Below the pieces are notes generated by a model, which ran no database searches, was not told where the DNA came from, and worked only from the letters and a program-made list of their open reading frames with translations. From contig NZ_JBBYXI010000003.1 of NCBI RefSeq assembly GCF_039655745.1, forward strand, positions 489,763 to 553,762: a stretch of 64,000 nucleotides of DNA. Reading direction: 5' to 3'. This DNA comes from Hohaiivirga grylli. Its GTDB lineage: Bacteria > Pseudomonadota > Alphaproteobacteria > Rhizobiales > Beijerinckiaceae. The position numbers and the translations under genes are program-made. Below, piece after piece: positions 1 through 8,753 of this stretch. Every line of letters begins with the position of its first letter. Position 1 is the stretch's first letter.

Positions 1-87
1 ATGACTGAACAGGATGTTCGAACGCTCAGGGGCGCCGTGCGTGTTCTGGTTGAAACAAGAAGATCTCGTAAATCTCAAATAAATTAA
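1..87 (+). CDS. 3' end of an unidentified gene (partial)
   Basis: An open frame runs from the first base to a TAA stop at 85-87. The 28 residues visible are basic at the end (ETRRSRKSQIN). The ATG at position 1 may be an internal methionine, since the upstream sequence is outside the window. Nothing in this tail allows a family to be named. It lies 69 bases before the next gene on the same strand. Confidence 0.3.
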   Translation: MTEQDVRTLRGAVRVLVETRRSRKSQIN

Positions 88-156
88 CGATATGCAAGGA
101 TACTCTGGTGCATAGTGTTGCCAGTGGTAGTCATTCTCCTTCTTGAAGAGGCCGTT

Positions 157-1347
157 ATGCACGCAAAAACGCTTGTAGCTCTGACTTTTGCAATTCTAGC
201 CACAGCCTCATATGCGCATGCTGCTGTTCCGCCAACACAGGCAGAGCAGGGAGCCGGTGGAATGGATTATACTGGTTCAGAAGTTATCAAGCGTTCTGTT
301 GGTAGTGCCGAAGAACCTATCTTTGTATTTTATGCAAAAGAAGGTGGAACAGAGCCACGGCCCGTTATTGTTTTCTTCCACTCATGGGGTGGTAATAATC
401 CGCGGTATTTCGGTAACTGGATTGAGCATCTTGCACGTAAAGGAAACTTGGTTCTTTTTCCGAAGTTTCAGGAAGTGAATAAAACCCGGCCAATGGATGC
501 AACAACAATTGCCTCCCGTATGGTAAGCAGTGCATTGAAGGCTTTATCCGAGGATGATCAGGTTCGCCCGGATAAGGATAAAATTGCTTTTGTTGGTTAT
601 CTTGCGGGCTCAATCGTTGCTCTGGATCTTGCCGCTGGTGCGAAAGGCTATGATTTACCAGAGCCAAAACTCGTTATGAGTCTGATGCCCGGTGGGGTGG
701 CTAAAGAAGGTGACAGTAAGGGCATTCCTATGCCCGATCTTTCGAATATTCCAACCTCCACGATGTTGATAACCATGAATGGTGATCAGGATCACGTTCC
801 GGCTGATCGTCTCGTCAAACGTATCATGGCAGAGAGTACGGGTGTTCCTGCTGCACAGAAACTGTTTATGCGTGTGGTATCAGATAGACATGGTTATCCG
901 CCGCTTTCTGCCACACTGGTTGCTCCGGGTGCGGTAAATGAGGAGTATGCGGCTGATAAAATTCCTCTGCCACCATCTGCTGCTGTTGAAGAAACACTGG
1001 CACCTGTTAAGGGCAAAGGGAAGGGCAAGAAGGCTGCTCAGAAAGATCCACGTGTGAAATGGACTTCCGATATGGCTTTAACAGGGCCTCAATCTACCCT
1101 GACGATGATGTTAGGTAATAATGGAACGGATAATCTGGATTACCGGGCCTTCTGGAAAACGCTTGATCTCGTAACGGATGCTGCCTTTGCCGGGAAAGAG
1201 GCAGTTACGCTTAAAGCCAATCCTGCTTTTCTGGACATGGGAATATGGAGTGATGGCTGGCCTGTACGTCGTTTAAGTGCTGACAGCCCTAAGGATGGTC
1301 GCGAAGAAGCAGATACAACTGCAGCAACAAAACGGCGTCGTTTCTAA
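157..1347 (+). CDS. Exported alpha/beta-hydrolase-like protein lacking the usual nucleophile
   Basis: The 396-residue protein starts best at ATG 157, which gives a clean Sec signal peptide of about 22 residues ending in SYAHA; an upstream in-frame start at 115 would spoil it. The strand-loop VFFHSWGG near residue 70 resembles the oxyanion region of dienelactone-hydrolase-like folds. Where these families carry the GxSxG elbow, this protein reads G147-Y-L-A-G151, so the expected serine is leucine 149. Later parts include a lysine/glycine-rich patch (KGKGKGKK) near residue 300. The fold assignment is moderately firm; activity as a serine hydrolase is doubtful. It may be a binding or non-catalytic member. 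It stands alone between the partial gene and murI. Confidence 0.7.
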   Translation: MHAKTLVALTFAILATASYAHAAVPPTQAEQGAGGMDYTGSEVIKRSVGSAEEPIFVFYAKEGGTEPRPVIVFFHSWGGNNPRYFGNWIEHLARKGNLVLFPKFQEVNKTRPMDATTIASRMVSSALKALSEDDQVRPDKDKIAFVGYLAGSIVALDLAAGAKGYDLPEPKLVMSLMPGGVAKEGDSKGIPMPDLSNIPTSTMLITMNGDQDHVPADRLVKRIMAESTGVPAAQKLFMRVVSDRHGYPPLSATLVAPGAVNEEYAADKIPLPPSAAVEETLAPVKGKGKGKKAAQKDPRVKWTSDMALTGPQSTLTMMLGNNGTDNLDYRAFWKTLDLVTDAAFAGKEAVTLKANPAFLDMGIWSDGWPVRRLSADSPKDGREEADTTAATKRRRF

Positions 1348-1451
1348 ATTGTAAAAATTATTTTATAAGCCGGTTTTTGGGGTTGATAGATTCCAAAATC
1401 TTTAACTTGTTCTGCGTATGATTGCTTTATTGAGTATATGAAGCAATAAAC

Positions 1452-2321
1452 ATGCGTTACGATTTATTAGCAGGAGCGGCAGAGGCCGCTGTACCAATGC
1501 CACGTCAGGTTCCGACAATTCTAGTATTTGACTCCGGATTAGGGGGACTTACTGTTTTTGCCGAAGTGTTTAAAGCACGCCCAGACGCACGTTTTATCTA
1601 TGCAGCCGATGATGCTGGCTTTCCTTATGGCCGGTTAAGTGAGAGAGATCTTGTAGCCCGTTTGCTGAGCGTCATGGAGAGGCTGATTGAGCTGCATTCG
1701 CCTGATATCGTGATCATTGCCTGCAATACGGCCTCTACGCTGGTAATGCCGCATTTACGTTGTCGTTTCCCAATACCATTTGTCGGTACTGTGCCTGCTA
1801 TTAAGCCTGCGGCCTTGATGACCAAGAGCCGACGGATCAGTGTTTTGGCAACACCGGGAACTGTTGCGCGTGATTACACTCATGAACTGATCAATACTTT
1901 TGCCTCCGGCTGCGATGTTGAACTTATAGGTTCTCCAAATCTGGCTGGAATGGCTGAAGCAGAATTGCGTGGCGCTCCTGTCCCTGATGAAATGCTTCTG
2001 GCAGAGTTAATGCCGTGTTTCGTTGATAAAGATGGTCGTAAAACAGATATTATTGCATTAGGCTGCACGCATTATCCGCTTTTGCTTGAGCGCTTTCAAA
2101 AGCTTGCGCCATGGCCTGTAATATGGCTTGATCCGGCACCGGCGATTGCAAAACGGGTTGTTCAGTTGATTGGTGCTCCGCTTGCCGGACATGAAACTGA
2201 TGAGGATGCATTTGCTGTTTTTACGTCGGGTGAAAACCTGAGTGCTGATTTAAAGGGTGCCCTTGAGAAGCGTGGCTTACCTAAGCTTGAGGTCGAATCT
2301 ATTCCACTTCTGATAGCCTAA
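1452..2321 (+). CDS. murI: Glutamate racemase
   Basis: This 289-residue cytoplasmic enzyme interconverts L- and D-glutamate to supply D-Glu for peptidoglycan. The family hallmarks are all present: FDSGLGGLTV near residue 26, the first catalytic cysteine in ACNTAST (C91) and the second in GCTHYPLL (C205). The length is slightly above the usual 260-280 because of an N-terminal extension; a start at ATG 1497 would give 274 residues and a more standard N-terminus, and neither start has a strong ribosome site. It lies upstream of rpsD on the same strand, with 205 bases between them. Confidence 0.95.
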   Translation: MRYDLLAGAAEAAVPMPRQVPTILVFDSGLGGLTVFAEVFKARPDARFIYAADDAGFPYGRLSERDLVARLLSVMERLIELHSPDIVIIACNTASTLVMPHLRCRFPIPFVGTVPAIKPAALMTKSRRISVLATPGTVARDYTHELINTFASGCDVELIGSPNLAGMAEAELRGAPVPDEMLLAELMPCFVDKDGRKTDIIALGCTHYPLLLERFQKLAPWPVIWLDPAPAIAKRVVQLIGAPLAGHETDEDAFAVFTSGENLSADLKGALEKRGLPKLEVESIPLLIA

Positions 2322-2373
2322 AAGGCGTTCAGAGATTGACAATTCCATTCTGACCCTATAGGAAAACCCAATC

Positions 2374-2405
2374 TCGCGGTCGTTTTCGGCCGCGTGAGCT
2401 TTTAT
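2374..2405 (+). terminator. Possible terminator or leader hairpin between murI and rpsD
   Basis: CGCGG at 2376-2380 pairs with CCGCG at 2391-2395 around a 10-base loop, and CTC/GAG can extend the stem with a bulge. It is followed by CTTTTATA. It could end the murI transcript or be part of the rpsD leader; the T-run is short, so the call is weak. Confidence 0.35.
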
Positions 2406-2526
2406 ACGCACCCGTGTTTCCAGTTTGCGCTGGCAACTGTCGTTTTCTTGAAAGGCTTGCCTGAAAAGAAAAAGGAGGAGGGCGCGTTCCTCAAAAGCAC
2501 CTATTCTAAACTCAAGAGGAATCGCG

Positions 2527-3144
2527 ATGTCAAAACGCATTCAGGCCAAGTATAAACTTGACCGTCGTATGGGCCAGAACATCTGGGGCCGCCCAAAGAG
2601 CCCTGTTAATCGCCGTGAATATGGTCCAGGCCAGCACGGTCAGCGCCGTAAAGGCAAGCTCTCCGACTACGGTACACAGCTCCGCGCTAAGCAGAAGCTG
2701 AAGGGCTACTATGCAAATATTACCGAGAAGCAGTTCCGTCGTATTTACACGGAAGCTGTCCGCCTGAAGGGCGACTCCGGTGAAAACATGATTGGCTTGC
2801 TCGAGCGTCGTCTCGATGCGGTTATCTACCGCGCCAAGTTCGTTCCAACACCGTTTGCTGCTCGCCAGTTCATCAACCACGGCCACATTAAGGTCAATGG
2901 TCGCCGCGTTAACATCGCTAGCTACCAGGTTAAGATTGGTGATGTGATCGAAGTTAAGGAATCTTCCCGTCAGATCGAGATGGTTCTGGTTGCTTCTCAG
3001 TCTGCTGAACGTGATGTTCCAGATTACATCGAAGTCGATCACGGCAAGATGACAGCTAAGTACAACCGCGTACCGAGCCTTTCTGAGGTTCCTTATCCGG
3101 TTCAGATGGAACCAAATCTGGTTGTCGAGTTCTATTCACGCTAA
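2527..3144 (+). CDS. rpsD: 30S ribosomal protein S4
   Basis: This is a full-length 205-residue S4, a primary 16S rRNA binding protein that nucleates assembly of the 30S body. The N-terminus (MSKRIQAKYKLDRRMGQNIWGRPKSP) is of the alphaproteobacterial type, and the S4 RNA-binding domain with FINHGHIKVNGRRVNI lies around residues 115-135. A strong ribosome site, AAGAGGA, sits 8 bases before the ATG. Codon use is cleaner and more GC-rich than in neighbours, as expected for a highly expressed gene. It is monocistronic, closed by a strong terminator 28 bases downstream. S4 represses its own synthesis in other bacteria; the 205-base leader could serve that here but no specific structure is claimed. 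Confidence 0.98.
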   Translation: MSKRIQAKYKLDRRMGQNIWGRPKSPVNRREYGPGQHGQRRKGKLSDYGTQLRAKQKLKGYYANITEKQFRRIYTEAVRLKGDSGENMIGLLERRLDAVIYRAKFVPTPFAARQFINHGHIKVNGRRVNIASYQVKIGDVIEVKESSRQIEMVLVASQSAERDVPDYIEVDHGKMTAKYNRVPSLSEVPYPVQMEPNLVVEFYSR

Positions 3145-3172
3145 TCGCCTGAATACATCTCAAAAAGAAAAA

Positions 3173-3200
3173 CCCCTGCAGCTCAGTTGCAGGGGTTTTT
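3173..3200 (+). terminator. Rho-independent terminator of rpsD
   Basis: CCCCTGCA (3173-3180) and TGCAGGGG (3188-3195) form a perfect 8-bp stem with a 7-base loop, preceded by an A-run and followed by TTTTT. The flanking A-run gives partial activity in the other direction. Confidence 0.9.
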
Positions 3201-3208
3201 CTTTGTTT

Positions 3209-3247
3209 GTCTGATCTTGCGAGGGGGGGGCTGAAGCAAGATCAGAC
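3209..3247. repeat. Perfect 12-bp inverted repeat around a G-run
   Basis: GTCTGATCTTGC (3209-3220) is repeated inverted at 3236-3247, enclosing a 15-base loop that holds eight consecutive G residues (3223-3230). It lies between the rpsD terminator and the end of the convergent Spy-like gene. No T-run follows on either strand, so it is not a standard terminator; it may protect the 3' end of the minus-strand mRNA. Confidence 0.6.
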
Positions 3248-3267
3248 AGGGGGTATTAAATTATGTC

Positions 3268-3837
3268 TTAGAGTGCGCGATGTGGGCCAGCTCTATGACC
3301 TTCGTGACGTGGGCCACCCTGTTTATGCATGCCAGGCTTTCTAGGGCCGTGCTGCATTTCGAATGGACGCAGAAGCTGAGGTAAAAGCTTCTTCTGGCCA
3401 TCATCAAGGCTTGCCCATAGAGGCTTCATCGCATCGAGCAGTTTCTTGCTGCCTTCAGCCATCTGCTGGCTCATATCTGCACGTGTTTCAAGGCGTTGCA
3501 TGAAATCAGGGCGTTCTTTGGAGTCTTTACGTGCTTCACGCATTTTATCCATGAAATCGCTGCGGGCTTTCATATTGTCTTTAAGGGCTGTTTCAACCGG
3601 AGCCCAAAGCTTCTGCTGGTCAGCTGTCAGCTTAAGGCCGGCTGGAACACCGGCTAGACGAGCCTCTGCATAAGCCTGCATGTCAGCGCGCTTTGCTTTC
3701 CAGTCAATTTTCTTGCTCATGCGTTCTGTCTGAACGGATGGGCCCTTGTCTGTGGCATCTTCAGTCTGGGCGTAAGCAACAGTGCCAGACATCGCAAGAA
3801 GTGCGGCAGCGGCTGTGAGAGTAGCGAACTTTTTCAT
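3268..3837 (-). CDS. Spy/CpxP-like LTXXQ periplasmic protein
   Basis: The 189-residue product has a typical signal peptide ending AYAQ at about residue 24. The mature part is helical and charged and carries LTADQQKLW, which matches the LTxxQ motif of the Spy/CpxP family of periplasmic chaperones and stress sensors. The last 25 residues are rich in His, Gly, Pro and Arg (HGPRKPGMHKQGGP, then RHEGHRAGPH), suggesting metal binding. The ribosome site AGGAGC lies 7 bases before the start. It is a single-gene unit. The family link is good; the chaperone and metal roles are inferred. Confidence 0.8.
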   Translation of the reverse strand: MKKFATLTAAAALLAMSGTVAYAQTEDATDKGPSVQTERMSKKIDWKAKRADMQAYAEARLAGVPAGLKLTADQQKLWAPVETALKDNMKARSDFMDKMREARKDSKERPDFMQRLETRADMSQQMAEGSKKLLDAMKPLWASLDDGQKKLLPQLLRPFEMQHGPRKPGMHKQGGPRHEGHRAGPHRAL

Positions 3838-3976
3838 TTAATAGCTCCTTTGCTAAAACGACTTCTATTCACTTTCAGGAGAATAGTGTTTCAAGAACAT
3901 GGCGCTATAATGACGTAGGCAATCTCTCTCCTTGATGAAGAGTAGATGAAATTTTTGTCATGTTTGAATAAGTCGG

Positions 3977-4531
3977 TCAGAGACCTTGCAGAAAGCCTGC
4001 AAATCTCATGAGGCCTTCAGGCCATGGCCCGTGTCCACTTTCGGTATTAATATGACCGACATGACCAGCATCCGCGAGTGTTGAGCCCCATTTCTCTGCC
4101 AGCTTCTGAGCCTGTTCAAAAGAGCAGTAAGGATCATTCTGACTGGCTACCAGAACAGATGGGAAGGGGAATGGCCGTTCGCTGAATGAGTGAGCGAAGT
4201 CTTTATCAATAGATTCCGGTGCACCTTCCAGATGCAAATCTGGTGGGGCGACAAGAAAAGCACCCTTTACGAGGCCTTTAGGGATGTCGTGGGCGGCATG
4301 GAGTGCTGCAAGTACTCCGAGGCTATGCGCAACCAGAATTGCCGGACGTTGGGCTTGTGAGACCTGATGAACGATACGCTTTGTCCAGTCTTCACGCTTT
4401 GGGGCGTGCCAGTCATCCTGCACAACGCGTTGTGCAGTGGCGAGCTTTCTCTCCCAGCGCGTTTGCCAGTGGTCTTCGCCCGAGTTTGTGTAGCCGGGCA
4501 GGATAAAAATGTCAGCTTCTGAAGTACGCAT
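3977..4531 (-). CDS. RBBP9/YdeN-family serine hydrolase
   Basis: This 184-residue protein has the compact alpha/beta fold of the RBBP9/YdeN family. It opens with FILPGYTNSGEDHWQ, where the family has its oxyanion loop, and has the nucleophile elbow AHSLG (Ser70) and a C-terminal catalytic-histidine region GHINTESGHGPWPEG. Length is normal. Family members are cytoplasmic hydrolases with poorly known substrates. It lies downstream of purB but is separated from it by a strong terminator at 4579-4605, so it needs its own promoter in that short gap or read-through. Confidence 0.85.
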   Translation of the reverse strand: MRTSEADIFILPGYTNSGEDHWQTRWERKLATAQRVVQDDWHAPKREDWTKRIVHQVSQAQRPAILVAHSLGVLAALHAAHDIPKGLVKGAFLVAPPDLHLEGAPESIDKDFAHSFSERPFPFPSVLVASQNDPYCSFEQAQKLAEKWGSTLADAGHVGHINTESGHGPWPEGLMRFAGFLQGL

Positions 4532-4578
4532 AAGACAGAGATAATATCTTGATCGCGTTTCGTCGAGGGGGCTTAAGA

Positions 4579-4605
4579 AAAAAGCGGGGTCATGCCCCGC
4601 TTTTA
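4579..4605. terminator. Terminator after purB
   Basis: A-rich sequence, then GCGGGG (4584-4589), a short TCAT loop, and CCCCGC (4595-4600) followed by TTTT. The A-run and T-run on both sides would make it act in both directions. It ends the minus-strand rpe-purB transcript. Confidence 0.85.
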
Positions 4606-4611
4606 ATTCAG

Positions 4612-5916
4612 TTATTCGCCGAAAACCCGTTTGAAGATCGTATCGACATGCTTGAAGTGATAGTCAAGATTGAAGCAGGCTTCGATTTCCTCAGCTGTCA
4701 GGGCTTTACTGACATCCGGGTCTTCCTTGAGAAGGGTAAGGAAATCACCTTCGCCGCGCCATACCGGCATCGCGTTACGCTGTACCAGGCGATAGGAATC
4801 TTCGCGAGAGACGCCTTTCTGGGTCAAGGCGAGAAGAACGCGCTGGGAGTGTACAAGACCACCGAGCAGATCAAGGTTCTTCTGCATGTTTTCCGGATAG
4901 ACCAGCAGTTTGTCGACAACACTTGTCAGACGTGCCAGCGCAAAATCCAGAACGATTGTCGCATCAGGGCCAATCATACGTTCTACAGAAGAGTGAGAGA
5001 TATCGCGTTCATGCCATAGAGCAACGTTCTCAAGGGCAGGGGTGACATAACCACGAACAAGGCGTGCAAGCCCTGTCAGGTTTTCTGTCAGAACCGGGTT
5101 ACGCTTATGAGGCATGGCTGAAGAGCCTTTCTGGCCAGCAGAGAAATATTCCTCAGCTTCCAGAACCTCAGTGCGCTGCAGGTGGCGAATCTCAGTGGCC
5201 AGACGCTCAACTGAAGATGCAATGACACCGAGTGTCGCGAAGAACATGGCATGGCGATCACGTGGAATAACCTGTGTGGATACAGGTTCCGGTGTCAGTC
5301 CCATTTGTTTGGCAACGTATTCTTCAACGGCAGGGTCAATATTGGCAAATGTGCCGACAGCACCGGAGATCGCGCATGTTGCAATTTCTTTACGTGCAGC
5401 TTCAAGGCGCTGCTTGCAGCGGTCAAACTCGGCGTAGGCTTGAGCAAGCTTGATGCCAAATGTTGTAGGCTCTGCATGGATGCCATGAGAACGGCCGATG
5501 GTTGGGGTTGTCTTGTGTTCATAGGCACGACGCTTGATGGCTGCCAGAAGGCCATCCAGATCTTTCAGCAGAAGATCAGCAGCGCGAGCCATCTGGATAC
5601 TAAGGCAGGTATCCAGAACGTCGGAGGATGTCATGCCTTGATGGACGAAACGTGCTTCCGGGCCAACGATTTCTGAAAGATGGGTGAGAAACGCGATAAC
5701 ATCATGTTTGACTTCACGTTCAATCTCATCGATGCGTTCAATATCAAAGACGGCTTTTGAGCCTTCGTCCCAAACCTTTTGAGCTGCCTCTTTGGGCACA
5801 ACACCAAGATCTGCAAGGGCAGTCGTTGCATGGGCCTCAATTTCAAACCAGATGCGGAACTTGGTTTCCGGTGACCAGATGGATACCATATCCGGACGGC
5901 TGTAACGGGGGATCAT
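4612..5916 (-). CDS. purB: Adenylosuccinate lyase
   Basis: The 434-residue enzyme catalyses two fumarate-releasing steps of purine synthesis (SAICAR to AICAR and adenylosuccinate to AMP). The fumarase/aspartase superfamily signature SSAMPHKRNPVLTENL lies near residue 265 and carries the flexible catalytic-serine loop; TSSDVLDTCLS and the GRSHGIHAEPTT histidine region are also present. Length matches the short alphaproteobacterial/Bacillus-type PurB. A good ribosome site, GAGGAAAT, precedes the start. It follows rpe by 41 bases on the same strand, so the two are probably cotranscribed. Confidence 0.97.
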   Translation of the reverse strand: MIPRYSRPDMVSIWSPETKFRIWFEIEAHATTALADLGVVPKEAAQKVWDEGSKAVFDIERIDEIEREVKHDVIAFLTHLSEIVGPEARFVHQGMTSSDVLDTCLSIQMARAADLLLKDLDGLLAAIKRRAYEHKTTPTIGRSHGIHAEPTTFGIKLAQAYAEFDRCKQRLEAARKEIATCAISGAVGTFANIDPAVEEYVAKQMGLTPEPVSTQVIPRDRHAMFFATLGVIASSVERLATEIRHLQRTEVLEAEEYFSAGQKGSSAMPHKRNPVLTENLTGLARLVRGYVTPALENVALWHERDISHSSVERMIGPDATIVLDFALARLTSVVDKLLVYPENMQKNLDLLGGLVHSQRVLLALTQKGVSREDSYRLVQRNAMPVWRGEGDFLTLLKEDPDVSKALTAEEIEACFNLDYHFKHVDTIFKRVFGE

Positions 5917-5957
5917 GCTTATTTCCTCAATCTAAGGGTTGAAAAGGGAAAGGTGGT

Positions 5958-6644
5958 TCAGCTTTTATAGGCGGCTTCGGCTGCTTGCCGAATAGCAGCG
6001 ATATTCTCTGCATATTTACTGGGGCCGCCTTTAAAGGCAGCTGTTCCGGCAACTAAAACATTGGCGCCAGCAGCAGCAACCAATGGAGCCGTTTCAGGTG
6101 TAACGCCACCATCAACCTCAATATCAATCTGGCGATCACCAACAATCTGGCGAACCTGACGGATTGTATCGCAGGCGGAAGGAATGAAGGCCTGCCCACC
6201 AAATCCGGGGTTCACGCTCATGCAGAGTACGAGGTCAACGCCATCAATAACAGGGCCGATCATGGCAGCAGGTGTACCGGGATTGATAACAACACCGGCC
6301 TTTTTGCCGAGATTGCGGATAGTCTGCAATGAGCGGTGCAGGTGGGGGCCGGCTTCTGCGTGTACCGAAATGATATCTGAGCCGGCCTTGGCAAAAGCCT
6401 CAAGGTACGGATCAGCCGGAGAGATCATCAGGTGCGTATCAAAGACTTTGTTTGAATAGCTGCGAATTGCCTGCACAATCAGCGGCCCAATCGTGATGTT
6501 GGGAACAAAGTGTCCATCCATGACATCAATATGCATCCAGTCCGCACCTGCTGCATCAATGGCACGTATCTCTTCCCCAAGTCTGGCAAAGTCGGATGAC
6601 AGAATGGAAGGGGCGATACGTATGGAGTGTTTCATGGGATGCAT
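5958..6644 (-). CDS. rpe: Ribulose-phosphate 3-epimerase
   Basis: This 228-residue TIM-barrel enzyme interconverts ribulose 5-phosphate and xylulose 5-phosphate in the pentose phosphate and Calvin pathways. The motifs IAPSILSSDFARLGEE, WMHIDVMDGHFVPN and MSVNPGFGGQAF are diagnostic, and IDIEVDGGV carries the second metal/catalytic aspartate. Two starts compete: ATG 6644 (MHPMKHS) and ATG 6635 (MKHS), the latter nearer to the family N-terminus. It is the first gene of the rpe-purB unit; the 257 bases upstream should hold the promoter. Confidence 0.96.
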   Translation of the reverse strand: MHPMKHSIRIAPSILSSDFARLGEEIRAIDAAGADWMHIDVMDGHFVPNITIGPLIVQAIRSYSNKVFDTHLMISPADPYLEAFAKAGSDIISVHAEAGPHLHRSLQTIRNLGKKAGVVINPGTPAAMIGPVIDGVDLVLCMSVNPGFGGQAFIPSACDTIRQVRQIVGDRQIDIEVDGGVTPETAPLVAAAGANVLVAGTAAFKGGPSKYAENIAAIRQAAEAAYKS

Positions 6645-6901
6645 CCGGATAAGAGGAAATTCCAGTACAGAAGCGTATGCGTCCTTATAGGCTGTTTAGC
6701 TGGAATTTGAAAAGATGAATCCTTTGAATCCTTTGCCTAACTTGTCGAAAGTATTGAATCAGTTTCTGGTGAAATGCTGTTTATGTGGTTTTGGTGAGTC
6801 TTTTCAGAGGTTTGGTGGAATGTCTTGGTAAGGTGATTCAAGTGGGTTTTGTGCTTGTGAAAGTGATTCAGAATTTCGTGATAGTTGTCTGAATTTTATA
6901 G

Positions 6902-7906
6902 TTAATTTTTGGTTTTGAATGTGTCGCGCCAACTTTTCGCTGCATCCGGAAATGGTAAGGTCTCAGCTTCGAAAACCCCTCGTGCAATTGCACGGCTCAG
7001 GCAATCCGCTCCTAATGCACATAACTCAACCATATCATCAACTTCGTTACGTAATGGTTTCTTGGCCGTTGCGGCACTGAAAACGGTATCACCATCCATA
7101 GGGGCGTGTGCTAACCGTAAGGCGCGAGCTAATCCATCATGGGCTGCAATCGCCAGGCGCTTTGCCTGAGCTTTCGTCAAAATGGCATCGGTTGCGACAA
7201 GGGCAATTGTTGTTGCCGGTTGCAGGTGACCTTTCCAGATCAGGGATTGCGCATTAGCGGGCAAGGGTGATGGAAAACCAAGTCCACCAAATTCACCATT
7301 CTGCTCAAGCGGAGCAGCCCAGAAATGCTGGCTGTCACCGATTGTCGTTGATCCTAATGCATTGACGGCAACTAATGCGCCAACTGTCAGGCCTGAAGAT
7401 GTTTGTGCACTTGCTGAGCCTAAGCCACCCTTAAGGTTGGCTGTTGTTGCACCATACCCTGCACCCTGATTTCCCAGAGTGAAATCCGGGGCGCTTTTCT
7501 CGGCAGCCGCAAAGCCAAGTTCACGGTAAGGCGGGTAGCGTCCCCAATCTTTATTACCACCATTCAGCAGGTCAAAAAGAATGGCTTGTGGCACAATCGG
7601 AACAATCATACCGCCAACTGCAAAGCCGATATTCTGTTCCCGCAGATAAGCCTGTACACCGGAGGCGGCATCAAGCCCGAAACCTGACCCCCCTGAAAAT
7701 ACAATGGCATTCACTCCGGGAACGCTGGCATCAGGTTCAAGGCAATCACGATCACGGGTGGCGGCAGCGCCACCAAGAACGGCACTGGAGGCAACGGTCG
7801 GCTTATCAAACAGGATCGCTGTAACCCCTGATGCGACATGCACATCATGTGCATTACCAACTGACAGGCCTTCAACATCGGTGATAAGGTTTTTTAATGC
7901 TGCCAT
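6902..7906 (-). CDS. P1/S58-family peptidase (DmpA-like)
   Basis: The 334-residue protein belongs to the DmpA/P1 family of self-processing N-terminal nucleophile aminopeptidases. Family features seen are LITDVEGLSVGNAHD at the N-terminus, the glycine-rich FSGGSGFGLDAASGV, and the processing-site region GALVAVNALGSTT. Members cleave themselves before a serine or threonine to expose the nucleophile and then act on short peptides, D-amino acid amides or beta-peptides; the substrate here is unknown. No signal peptide is seen. A GGGAGG ribosome site lies just before the start. It is transcribed towards rpe but 257 bases separate them. Confidence 0.88.
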   Translation of the reverse strand: MAALKNLITDVEGLSVGNAHDVHVASGVTAILFDKPTVASSAVLGGAAATRDRDCLEPDASVPGVNAIVFSGGSGFGLDAASGVQAYLREQNIGFAVGGMIVPIVPQAILFDLLNGGNKDWGRYPPYRELGFAAAEKSAPDFTLGNQGAGYGATTANLKGGLGSASAQTSSGLTVGALVAVNALGSTTIGDSQHFWAAPLEQNGEFGGLGFPSPLPANAQSLIWKGHLQPATTIALVATDAILTKAQAKRLAIAAHDGLARALRLAHAPMDGDTVFSAATAKKPLRNEVDDMVELCALGADCLSRAIARGVFEAETLPFPDAAKSWRDTFKTKN

Positions 7907-8020
7907 GAAGGCCTCCCTTTTGTTGCCTTAAATGATTGCAAAAACCTCGGTGCTGTCAATTGCGTGGAAACGTGCTAACCAGCTTTACGACAAGTTATTG
8001 CTAACCAGAAAAGTCTTATA

Positions 8021-8749
8021 GTGAATATTACCTTTTCAGTAGCCCTTTTTGGTGGGCTGATCAGCTTTCTCAGCCCGTGCGTTTTACCTCTGGTACCGCC
8101 TTATCTGTCATATATGGCTGGAACCAGCCTTGGTCAGGCAAGAGCAGAGGAAGACAAGTTTGCCATTACAATGCGGACGATAACGGCAGCTTTGCTTTTT
8201 GTTGCAGGGTTTACAACGGTTTTTGTTATTCTTGGTGCGACAGCGTCGGCTGCTGGACAGGTTGTTCGGCATTATCTTGATATTCTGACAACCGTTGCGG
8301 CAATTGCCATTATTATTATGGGCTTGCATTTTATCGGTATATTCAGAATCGGACTACTTTATCGTGAAGCTCGCGTGGACGTTGAAAAGCCTGCTGGTCT
8401 TTGGGGCGCTTACCTGATGGGGTTGGCCTTCGCTTTTGGCTGGACACCGTGTTTAGGGCCTATTCTTGCGGCAATTCTGACTGTCGCGGGTTCTGAAGCT
8501 GATGTTGCTCATGGGGCTATTCTGCTTGCTGTTTATTCTGCAGGGCTGGGTATTCCGTTTATTCTGGCAGCGGCTGCGATGGGGCCTTTTGCTGTTTTTC
8601 TGAAACGGATGCGTTCATCACTTGGTGTGATTGAAAAGATTATGGGCGTTTTTCTCGTTCTGACAGGTTTTGGTTTCCTGTTTGGCTGGGTTGCAAGTTT
8701 TGCCAACTGGCTCTTGGAGACCTTTCCGGTTCTTTCAACCTTCGGTTAA
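8021..8749 (+). CDS. ccdA: Cytochrome c biogenesis / thiol-disulfide transporter CcdA
   Basis: The 242-residue polytopic membrane protein has about six helices. It carries the two conserved cysteines of the DsbD-beta/CcdA family, in FLSPCVLPLVPPYL (C20) and FGWTPCLGPILAAIL near residue 145. It passes electrons from cytoplasmic thioredoxin across the inner membrane to keep apocytochrome c cysteines or other periplasmic thiols reduced. It starts with GTG at 8021 and lacks a strong ribosome site. No ccm genes are adjacent. It ends in a strong terminator. Confidence 0.93.
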   Translation: MNITFSVALFGGLISFLSPCVLPLVPPYLSYMAGTSLGQARAEEDKFAITMRTITAALLFVAGFTTVFVILGATASAAGQVVRHYLDILTTVAAIAIIIMGLHFIGIFRIGLLYREARVDVEKPAGLWGAYLMGLAFAFGWTPCLGPILAAILTVAGSEADVAHGAILLAVYSAGLGIPFILAAAAMGPFAVFLKRMRSSLGVIEKIMGVFLVLTGFGFLFGWVASFANWLLETFPVLSTFG

Positions 8750-8753
8750 ATGG

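Noticed and set aside
2530..3042. 170-residue frame antisense to rpsD
   Set aside because: A shadow of the strongly biased codon use of rpsD, which lacks stops on the other strand.
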